Made by a program: the position numbers and the translations under genes. A stretch of 64,000 nt of DNA, from NCBI GenBank assembly GCA_947579605.1, contig OX388316.1, positions 10,357,290-10,421,289 of the forward strand, read 5' to 3'. This document shows positions 13,801-25,800 of the stretch, piece after piece (within the stretch, counting starts at the first letter, position 1; each line of letters opens with the position of its first letter). The stretch comes from Athripsodes cinereus (lineage: Eukaryota; Arthropoda; Insecta; Trichoptera; Leptoceridae). Below the pieces are notes generated by a model, which worked only from the letters and a program-made list of their open reading frames with translations, was not told where the DNA came from and did not search any database.

Positions 13801-16800
13801 AAACCTTAATAATATTTCTGTGTCTGTGTAAATATATACATGTACACCAAAGTGTTAGACTAAGGAAATAATGCTGTCATACAAGTGATAGTAAAACTTA
13901 TTCTTATAAAATGAGTTACATACTATGGCATATTGTAAATATTACTGAAACTAATCAGCGTATATCATTGTATTCCTAATATCAGATAATCATATGGTGA
14001 ACACCATAAGTACAAATACATTTGTTAACACTGTATATTATATATAACCTCCACTGTTATGTGTTATGATATAATTTTGCACATTTCCCAAAGCCCTTAA
14101 TGTAACAATAGAAACAATATAAAGATTCCTTCCACCATGATTGTTGATGCATCCATACCTAGGTATCTAGATTTGATTCTCTGGGAGATTCTGCGACTGG
14201 CTTTAATATGACGACGACGACGTCTGCGACATGGACGGCATAAACACTTCCCTATAGCAACAATATTCAAAATGATTTCATGTTTAACATGTTAGATAGG
14301 AGAGTGTTGCGTTAAGAGAATCACTGATGTTAGTAAGAACAAGACGTGTGCCATTAGTAATCTATACACCATACATATTTTTTTCTTATTTATCTGCCTT
14401 AGGTAGTATTTTTATTAAGGCTTTTCCTCACTATTTTATAGATACTTTTCACCGATATATTCTTATTTCATAAGTTGCTTCTATTTTTACTTATTATGTT
14501 TTTCTATAATATTATGCTTGCTACTACAACTTATTAAAACTAGTTATTCCTTAGTTCTTATCTATCTAATAATCTCTACAGCTTCATTCTTTTTGTTTTC
14601 CATCCTTCATCTATAAAAAAAAAAACTTAGGACTTAAATAAAACAAAATGGACTGCTATAAATTAAACTCTACAAAGCAGAATGCCGGATTCTATGATGA
14701 GGAGAATGTTTTATTTTATAGAGAAGCCTTGTCATAATATTTATAAGGTATAGGTAGGTAGTTCCTAATTGTTCATTCTCTCTATGGAGGTTGGTGTAAA
14801 GCTAATATGAGTCGTAACATCTATCACCTAAGTATTACATTAGGTAAGTACCTGTATAATATCATACATTATGTGTTACTTACTATTATATTGCTAGTAT
14901 AGGATGCTGTACTGACATAATGTAGGTACGGAATGTAATCCACTACTTTGAAAGCAAATGTGTACGGAATGAGCAATGCCATGAATGAAGCTAAGTACAT
15001 AGTAATAATCAGAGCTGGACACGGTTAACCAAGATTTTAACTTCATGACTAGTTTATTTGTAATGCAAGAAAAAGTTGGAAGCTAAAGAAAAAAGATTTA
15101 CAGATGCTAATTTTTTCTTTAGTAGCTAAGTCTTTATTTTTTTAGGGGATATATACCCTCCCCAGAGAAAGACACACCTACAATGAATAAAATTTGTGAT
15201 TCATTTTAAAGTAAATTACAATTTTACAGGAAATGAAATAACTCATTAATAGTTTATGCCCAGCTCTGTTAATAATAATATGCTTCTAGCAGCTCTATTG
15301 AATAATCACTCATATCTACCACTTGACTAATACATATTTTGAAACACGTGATTTAAATATTTCATTGCCATAAATTACCAAACAGATCAGCAAAAAGGTA
15401 TTTAAGGCAGTTTGCTTCTTCATCCGACGATGCGTCCTTAAAATAAACAATAAATTAACAAAAACAATAATAATGACACTGAAGTCTACTGATAATCTCT
15501 CCATGAATTATAACAAAATAATTAATATAATAAACACTAAATTTATATGTGAAAATATAGGCATAATTATTTCTACAATCAAATAGATAAACAAAGTAAC
15601 AATGAAAATAGCACATGAATTAATAATTTGTGTATTAATTAGATTATGGTTTGTATTATTAATATGTAAGTTAGTAAACAAAACAATAAAATAAAAAAGT
15701 ATAAAACTATGTGATATTAGGACCAACACAAACATACAATGTTGTTGTACACAGAGCACAATAAAAAAAGAAAGTATATATTTTAATAATGAGTCAAGTT
15801 GTTAGTGTAATGCTGCAAGGATGAAGACAGGGTGATGCTCCCGGCTTCAGCCTTTGACAAGCTACTGTAGATGTAATATTAATATGTGACGGATTGTTCC
15901 ATACTGGGATATATTATTTAATATTGTGATGGACAGACACAGCACAGAATATCAATATGCGGTGATTTGATATGAGGAATGGAGGTAGTATTAGATATTA
16001 TATATTAAGTGTTAGCATTATATGATTATGTGAAATATTATATCACTTATAGACAAACAAATATGTAGTTTATACTATACATTAGTTATATTAGTTCATT
16101 ATTTATTGTACATTAATCATAATAATAACAAACCCAAGCTTCACAAAGGAATTTATGATTTTATTTATTTAGACAAATAATTGTTAATAAAAGCATTTTA
16201 AAAAACAGAAAGTAAGATAGGTGAAACAAAAACAATAAACACAAAATAATAATAAAAAGTAGATAAAAAATAAAACGTTATTAATTGGGGTGGATGGGGT
16301 AAGATTACATGTGAATATAAAAATGAATCTAGTCTTTATTCTTATAATAGGATATCTATAACTATGAAATACTCAGAAATAAATTATATTATCAGTCAAA
16401 TGATACAAATTACTAGGCACACGAAATATATAGGAAAAAAAAATTTAGTAGGTAAATAATAGAATTATGAAAAATCAACTATTAGTGACAAATTACTTGA
16501 TTATACTTGCTTAAGATATCCCTATGAGTATAACACTACTGTGCAAAGATAAAACCGAGTCAAAACTCTAATAATATGCTACACCTACTGAGGATTATAG
16601 AAATAAGTAAAATATTATCATACGACGTTATAATAATATATGTACACTATATCCAATATGTGAAAATATAATAATAATAAGAGGAACCTTACCACCAAAC
16701 TAGGAGTGAACCAATATTAATACAGATAATAAAACACCAGATAGACATGTAAATTATAACAAGGAGAGTAGACAATAACATATAAACAGAGTTGATACTT

Positions 16801-19800
16801 ACTGAAACGCCTCATGATGTTTCCAGCAAAGGAAGGTTGGCCCGCACCTTGGGAGCCATCCTTCTTTCTCAAGTCTTTGAGGATATTTTCTTGCCTAATA
16901 TATTTAATATTTGGCACTGATAGTAGTCTTTGATCTCTTTTTTCATTCGTAATAATTGATTTGCTTTTTTTATATTGTCTCGGAGGCCTAATCGGTCTGC
17001 CTTCTTCATCAAACAATGGAAGATTGTCTGGACGTGGAGATCGACTTCCATCTTCAGGTGGAAAGTCATTCTTCCAAGTTTCTCTAAGTTCTTGGTGCAT
17101 TCTGTCGTACACATTACTAACTTTTCTGTCATTAGGTTGAATTTCACTGGAGGTTGTAGGGCTGGTAGAAGTGCTTGCCGGATCACAGTTTTCACTTGGA
17201 GCTTCAGCTTCACATTTCTCATCATTTGTAGGATCTTCCTTGACCTGTGAATTGGGTGAGTCTGCATCAGTTTTTGCAGGAGAAAGATTGGTTCCTTCTG
17301 TATTAGGATAATAAAATACAGAACCTTTTTTATTTGTGGGATCCTTTTGTTCTCCTTCCTTGCTGCTTTGGGTAGTGGAAAAAGTATTCTTAAGTTTGAC
17401 ATCCACTTTGGACAATTGGCGCTTCAAGTTAAAAGTTTTCCATGTAGTGGATTTCCTTCTGTTTTGTGCGGCTTCTATTCTACTTCTCTCTTCAGGAGAC
17501 AAGTTCATTGAGTCGACAGTCTCTGTCATTTCAGTAATTGGCAAACTGCCTGCATGATTAGCACTGGCTTGAGCTGATGGCTTCTCTATTTGTATAGCAT
17601 TACTCTCTTTTCTGAAGTTTGAGCTAAGCTGTAAGTAAGCTTCAGCCGCCATCTCCACATTACCTTGTGCCAGAGAATCGGATGTCGGCGCCACTTGTCC
17701 AGAGTACTCCAATATTTTTTCTTGTGCCTAATTGTGATTTGTATGGGAAATGAAGGAAGAGAACATATGGAAAAATGAAGAGTGTGCGAGTGCATGCGCG
17801 GATAGAAAGGAATATACAAACAAGATTGGAAAAATTGGAATAAATGGAGAGTGCAGAAAAGAAATGAAAATACATTAGTTAAAATAAAAGCAAACTACCA
17901 TTTACAAATATGAAAAAAAATAATAATAAGGGTACTGTGCATTAATCAATTGAGAAATAATCAAATGAAACAATAGTACTGTGAGCTACGTATCAACACA
18001 TTGTCATTACCAGTAAAGTTACTGTAAAGGCATTGTTATAAATTTTATATTACACAAAATAACATTGTATTCTTCTATATGTACAACAGTAACAGTGAAT
18101 ACAATTTTCTATGATTGGTGCTTTGTATCATGGTCACCATCAAGAGTGGGATGTGACGACCATATATTTACACAACTGTAGAAGCACGGTATACTAATTA
18201 TATTAATATCCAAATAGGGTCTGTACCTATGGCAGAAGAATGACATAAATATTCTTTATGTTTGCTCAAGGATGGCGAGAAAGAATAAGATACAAAAATA
18301 AATTAAAAGAATATAGAAATGTCTACTGCACTAAATAAAATTAAGATATATGGGGCAAAATAATAAAATTACTAGCAGGTAGTCTCCAAACAACGATGGT
18401 GATGTGTTTAAAATCATAAATTCCTTTCCCTTTTATATCATGTCTATACTCTAAATTCGTGTCAATATCATCAAAACATATCACTTCAACCAGTTCTAAT
18501 ATATTAATTATTTTTTCTAAAAATATTTAAAACAAAGTATAGGTATTTCAAAGCCAAACTATTAAATTTTCAGTATATTCTAAAGAAATTGGAGGTGAAT
18601 AAATAAAAAAATCAATATCTTGAATATTTGATTGAAATGTACAAAAGTACAATGTAGAAGATGGTATAATATGCTGAAAATTTATTTTCACAGCTTGTCG
18701 TGTGCAATACTTAAAAATGTTTTCACAAAAAAAAAAAAACTAGATTAAATAACAAGCAACAAAGAAATTTAATTATAGGCTTAAATTGACAACACCAGAT
18801 TCATAAAACAACTTTTATCGAATGAGGGAAGTTAGAAAAAGTTATTGCACAAGTCAAGCAACATTATATCAGATGTATACAAGAGATATTCTCTGATTTA
18901 ACTATTTAAAGTAAATTGTCATGATAAAGTTACCTGGTCGATACTGGGAGATCTGGGAGCATCAGGATGGGAAGACAAATTGGGATCTGGACATCCTCTT
19001 CTTGGTGATCGACAGTAAGGATCTTGGGTACCATATAATTCGGCAGAACTAGCGCTCCATACAATTATATATCGAAGTACATCTACTATTACTAAACCGT
19101 GATCATTTCCAAAAGCCATTCTGAAAATAAAATAGAAACCAATTATACACCACCACAAGTAAGCAGAGTAAAATAAATAATTATATTTGTGATCGTTTTG
19201 AAAATGTAGATAAAATTATTATAAGAGTTTTTGAAGTAGATATTATGTAGTTTAAAATACGAAATAACACTGTTGTTTGTTTCACATAAGTGTATACCAC
19301 GTATACAAAAAACAGACCTATCACTTTCACCAATGAATTGGCATCATCAGGGTTAAGTAAAACTAAACCTAGCATTAAATTAAAACTAAAAAAGAAACAA
19401 TCATCTGTAGTATAAACTTTAGTGAAGCAAAAAGCAGTGCTATTTCATATTTTAAATGATGTAAAATGTTATTTCATAATGTTAACTCTGAAACATTCAA
19501 TTCAATTACTATTGGCTATAAGTGAATAATTACATTCATAGGATAGGTATTGTATTCCCTTTAGTTAGATCAATTGATTACATGAATATTAAAAAGAAAA
19601 CACACTTTTAAGATGAATTTGTCACACGAAACTTTGATAAAGTTATCAAGGATATCTGATATTAACAAATTGTTTATATATAAAATTCAAAATTGGAATG
19701 CATTTGATCGAAAAGAGAGAGTACTCTTGATTATCATTTATGTGCATATTGTCACACCTAAAATGTAACATTATATCTGCAAAATCGTCATTAAATAGGA

Positions 19801-22800
19801 GAGTCAAGTGAAGGTAAATAAATGCAAAATTTTATTATTCGTAATATCAGAACTATGACACTTTTCACTTTTTTACAAAATAATATGTAGACTGAAATGA
19901 TATTATTATGAAATAAGTGATATATTACAAAAAGTTATAACTAAATATGTATTTTTGTAAAATTTGTAGATCCCTTATATTTTGGGAGTGAGGATATGTC
20001 CCTACAATTAAAAAAATATGTATGATTCAGCAACACATTTTTGGATATCACTTTCTGTAATGCAATAGTTGCCATAAAAATATTCATAAACTGAATAAGT
20101 TAACATATTCATCTGCATTATTATTATTTTTTTAAATTTCTTTATTTGTCTCAAAGAATTATAAATTCGCTAAGAGACTACAAAATACAAGATAAGACAT
20201 AATAATATAACTAAACAAATAAAAATTTAGGTGTATATCAAGAATATAACAAAACACATTAATTTTAATTATGTTGGAAATAACATCATCATCCATGAGC
20301 TGTTGATCCCAAAGATTGTGTGCAGTAAAAAAGTTTTATTGATTTTTTGAACTTTCTTAAACTCTTTATGGATCTTATTTCTTCAGGTAATGCGTTGTAC
20401 AATTGCATTCCTTGGAAATCCAAATTCCATTTTCCATAGTTTGTCCTCACGTTGTTTATGACAAAATTGGTACAACACCCAGTATTGTAAGAATGTGTTG
20501 TGTCACACGTAGTGAAATTCATTTTTATCTTCACAAGTCCATTTAAAACTTTAAATATCAATAGGGTTGATTCGTACTTATATATGTCTACCATTTTTGC
20601 AATATTTGTTCCACAGTAAAGATCAAATGTCGGTGTCAGTCTATCTAGGCCATACAATGCTTTTATTGCTTTATTCTGTGCAATCTATAGCTCATCAATG
20701 ATCGTTTTGTTTGCATTACCCCAAACGCTATAACATTATAACATTTTCACAGTCAAACATTTTCTCTGAATCAAAAATAAGCATTAAGGAGAGTTTAATT
20801 TACATACAGTCCATAAGAAGAATTGATAGTCAGTGCCGTGATGCTGAATTGTGGTGGTGAAGTTGGGTCAGGTGGTCTGGGAGGTGTGGGGGGTAAACAT
20901 ACGAGGGCTGCTTGGAAACCCGCTGCTTTTCTTATAGGTCCACCCCCTTTTACTTTCAAAGAGCTCCACGCCTGCTGAAATCAGATTATAACTTGACAAC
21001 TATAAAAACACAAAAAATACTTAAAAAAGGGCTGCAATTTTTTTTATATTCAGCAGGCTTCCTAAATGGAAGACATTCTACTACAATAATACTGGTAATA
21101 GAAATGTTATAACAACAGTTATATATCAATATAATTATATTGGAGATCTTGGTTTTCTCCCTCTCTATGTATATATATTCAGGAATAAAAATGTGTTTTA
21201 AAGAGGAGTAACAAGTATTCATTAGTTGTGGTTACCTTTTTTTCAGCATCCTGAGATAATGAGGGCCTATGTGAAGGGATAAATTCACATTCGGGTGAAG
21301 TCTCTGAGTCTTCAGGAATATCACAAATTAAAGGAATTTCTAATACCTGAAATACAATGATAAACACATGAACGGTAAGTGGGAAACGTGTTAGTAAATC
21401 TTCAAATAAAATATAAGGGGGAATAAATATATGAGGAAAACAGAACAAATATATGTAGGGGCAAAGAGTTATAAATGCGAAATATGTGTCATATGACACT
21501 CTGGTGAATTTGAAAAGCTTGAAAATAACTGCATATCACAACATTGAAATTTCTATTAATACTTTTTTATATGACTCATATTTCACATGTAATGATGTTA
21601 TTATTAGTTCTATACTCACATGTGTTTCACTAGACGATTCTGTTTTTCTAAATTTAAAAAATACAACATGCCCCCCAGCGCCAGCCACAGCCATCTTTCT
21701 AGATTCGGGACACAATGCTATTATTTGGATAGCCAGTGGATCCTCCTCCGTCCCATCCACTGACCTCGCTCGAGGTTTTTCAAATACTGGAAAAATTGGC
21801 TATATAAATACCTTATAAAGAGGTTTAGTAGTTAACTAGCATAATTATATAAAACTGGCCATAAATACATAAGATCATAAAATGTGAAGGTTTGATAGAT
21901 TCAAATGCAAAAAATCGTTTTATAGTTATAAGATTGTCAGTTATTTTTAAACAGTTAGATAATATGAAACAAACATTCTATATGTCAGAATTATGCATTG
22001 ACCCAAATGGTATAAATTAATAAGGCAGAACATATTCTCTTAGAAAGCATCTTTTAAAATTAATAAAACAAATGAGCCGTGGTGATAGGTGATCATTGCT
22101 GTAAAAAAAGGTTCATTTTCAATATATACGCCATCAATATATTTTGAATGAACAGTAAAATATTTTTATAAGTGCATCTATAATGGGTGTGTCCAGTTAC
22201 TAGGATGCGAACGATAATCAATCATCGATCATTCGGTGACAATTCGGAGCATTCTCCGAAAGACGATTGATTGACGTTCGCATCCTACTATCTGGACGCA
22301 GCCAATGAGGAACTTGAGGGAGATATTAACGTACCTTTTTAACCAATGCATTAAATAACCAATAAGACAAATTAATATGAAATTATTTTCACAAAATTTG
22401 TTTGCTCGCAATACTAATTTTCCCTCTGAATTTACAGTCTACATAATATAGGTTGATGGAATTATGTCAGTTTTTTTTGCAAAAACTCTTCCATATTTAT
22501 TTATATTTCAATTATAGGAGAAAATGTAAAGTGTGGTATAGATAATTTACCTTTGGCTGTTTTTAATTTGTACAGAATTTGTAACGTCCCTGCGCTTGCA
22601 TCCCAAAATTTTATACTACCATCCGCATGACTGAAATAGGAAAAAAAATAATCAATTTTTTAATGAAAAAATTTGAATTCACAAACATTGTGTCTAGAAG
22701 TTTAAAACTCTACCATTAGTTTAACAATTCTATAGTCTATACATATTCACATGTTTATTACAATGCTAAGCTTATGTGTCAAACAAAAAGAAAATCAAAC

Positions 22801-25800
22801 GAGACAGGTTTTAAGTGTAAAAACTTTTTTGAGTTATGACAAATAGTAGGTAAGATTTATAATCAGTGGCATTTAAACTGTTGAAATAGTTTTGCACATT
22901 AAATTAATTTGCTAAAAGATGGAACCATATCAAGAATGGAAACAACTATTTGCTTTCACAATATTTATTAAAGAGATCACAATCTTACCCAGTTAAAATA
23001 ATTTCATTATAAGAACATGATGCTGGTGCCCATTCTCCTCCATTTATTGGCCATTCTTTTTCACTAAATCCAACTCTTTTTTGACTACATTGTCTGCCAA
23101 CTGAATAAAAGGCGGGAATCTGAAAACAAAATATGTTTATTTGAACTTCAATTAATAGGTTAAAAAAGAATTAACGCTTGTTTTTTTTCAACATATTTTC
23201 TGTAAATGAATCCTTCGAGAATTGCATCAGGTTAATAAAATTATTCCCACTGAATTGATATACAATCATCCTGAATAGAACAGAAGCCTATTATCGGAGT
23301 TTCTTGCAAATAGAAATTTGAAGGTGGGAAAAAAGAAATGTAAAATCCTTGCAACAGAAGAGTCTTGGGTTTTTTAAATTAAAAGAATGAAGTTGATGCA
23401 CACACACTTTATTCGGTCATATTAAAGGAAGTAGTTACAGAAAATCACCGAGATGTACAAGATACGTTAACAGGAAACCATAGACAAAAATTAAGGCATT
23501 GCCCAGTATGGCCAAATGTACAAGATCAAACTGTTGTGTCAACAAGAAGAAAAAATGAAATTTTGCTATTAGTTCATCATATTTTTGTAATCTTCTAGAT
23601 TCTAGGGTAAGTTTTATGTACAGTTGATTTATTCTCTTCCCACTTAATTAGTTAATTTCTCTTCTTTAAAATATTATCATAAGACATAGGTACTCACCAG
23701 ATCTGAAGGGCAGTCAGCAAAGTAAGAGCAACAAGTAACAGGTGACTCATGAAGGTCCATAGGGTAAGGGTTTTCAAAGCAAGGGTAGCCGGGGGACTGT
23801 AGATCTATCACAACCAAGTCATTTTGTAGTAACACTATTATTGCATAAGGGTCTTGCAAATCTGAAATTAAAAAAAACAAAATTATTCTGTAATTACTAT
23901 GTTCACTTAGACTAGAAGTAAGTATTGTGAATTTTGGGAAAATACTATAAATTGACAAACTTCTAGTGGAGCTATCATCCTCACAACTGGTATTGAACAT
24001 AATTATTTAGAGCTTTGGAGGCAAGTTATAATAGTTATATATAGTTGTAAAATAAGGGGGGTAGCTGATAGCCTGATGGTAGAATCACAGATTTTCAATC
24101 AAAAGATCCGAGTTTGATTCCACTTGCTGCTGACCTATTCCACCAAAGCAACACAAACAGATTGCTAACTTGAAAATAATTAATGGTTTAAGATTATAAG
24201 AAGTTTTTCAAAAGTCACTATATTTTACTGAAGTTTTCATTTTTTTAAGAGATGTTTGCAATTTACCCACTGCCTATAGGGGAGGCCCGGGCAAGAAGCA
24301 TAATGTGGGTAAGAAGAATAATCGATTTTTCTAAATAATCGCAATAGATGGCGCTTTGATCTGTCGGCCATGATTCCGGCACGTGTTCGGCCACGCCATG
24401 ACAGTTTGACTAAAACAATACAGGTGCTCGTTTGTTGTTGAGACAAAAAAAAAGAATTTCTGCAGTTTTCTTACGATTTTTGCAAAGGTATGTGTATCAA
24501 CTTTTTTATTATGTATGTTTTGTTTGTTTATAATATTTTTTTTGTTCGACAGCATATTTGTTTAAGTATAATTTGTGATAATAGTTTTTTTCCTAAGCTT
24601 CAAATAACATTTGAATCATTTTTGAATCCTAATAATGGCATCGTGGGCAAAACGAATATGGGCAAAAGGAATAGTTATCCGTTTTGCCCGGTAAAAGAAT
24701 GTTCACTTATTTCGGATATCTTTTTCAGATGGTATTCAAATATAAAAGAAAAACTGCGAGAGCATCGTGGTCAGAAGAATCGCTAGAGCGAGCTATAAAA
24801 TTGGTTAAAGAAGAAGGAAAATCTATAAATTCTGCCGCAAAAGAATTAGGAATTCCTTTTACTACTTTACATCGACACCTAAAATCAGGAAGTGTCTCGA
24901 AAAAATTGGGCAGATATATACCTGTTTTCACGCCAGAACAAGAGGAAGATCTGTGTGCATATTTAAAAAAATTAGACAGTCTTTTCTTTGGATTGACTCG
25001 TTCAGAATTTTTAGGTCTAGTGTTTGAGTATGCCAGAAAAAATAATATTACTCATCCGTTTAAAAATGGCAAAGCTGGTGATGATTGGTTTGCTGGGTTT
25101 AAGCGCCGACACCCAGAAATTGTCCTACGAGCACCCGAACCGACATCATTGGCAAGAACTCGAGGTTTCAACAGGCCTCAGGTGGAATTATTTTATAAAA
25201 ATTTTTGGGACTTAGTAGAAAAATACAAATTTGATGCGACTACAATTTATAACATGGACGAAACAGGTGTTAAGAGCAGCACGAGTCGACCGCCAAAAGT
25301 TTTATCGATAAAAGGTAAAAGGCAAGTTGGAGTAGTCAGCAGTGCCGAAAGAGGTCAACTTACCACTGTTATTTGCTGCTGTAATGCAGCTGGCACGTAT
25401 GTTCCACCTTTTTTCATATTTGCCCGAAAAAGAATGCAAGAGAGGCTATTGGATGGCGCTCCTCCGGGCTCGCAAGCTACAGTCAGTGACAATGGTTGGG
25501 TAAACGGAGAAGCTTTTTTAAACTGGCTTAAATTTTTCGCTGATACAGTCCGTCCAAACGAAAACAGGAAGATACTACTACTGCTCGACAATCATGAGTC
25601 CCACAAATATTATCCAGCTTTGGAATTCGCATCGAAAAATAATATTATATTTTTATCTTTTGCACCCCACACCACGGATCGTATGCAACCACTGGATGTT
25701 GCCGTGTATGGACCGCTGAAAAAATATTTTGAGCAAGAGATAAATACATTTCAAAAATCACACCCAGGACGAATTGTGAACCAATATGACATGGCTAAAT

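Larger units (their letters stand above)
6588..14158. other. Large Tomosyn intron with repeats
   Basis: Holds the LINE 3' fragment near 8 kb, an hAT MITE at 8142-8611, an (AT)n run at about 10487-10502, a GT microsatellite near 11541-11567 and the GC-rich island near 13.1 kb. The rest is unstructured AT-rich sequence to my reading. Confidence 0.6.

Noticed and set aside
16869..17402. 177-codon minus-strand ORF in another frame of the linker exon
   Set aside because: The other frame is continuous with the tomosyn reading frame on both sides.
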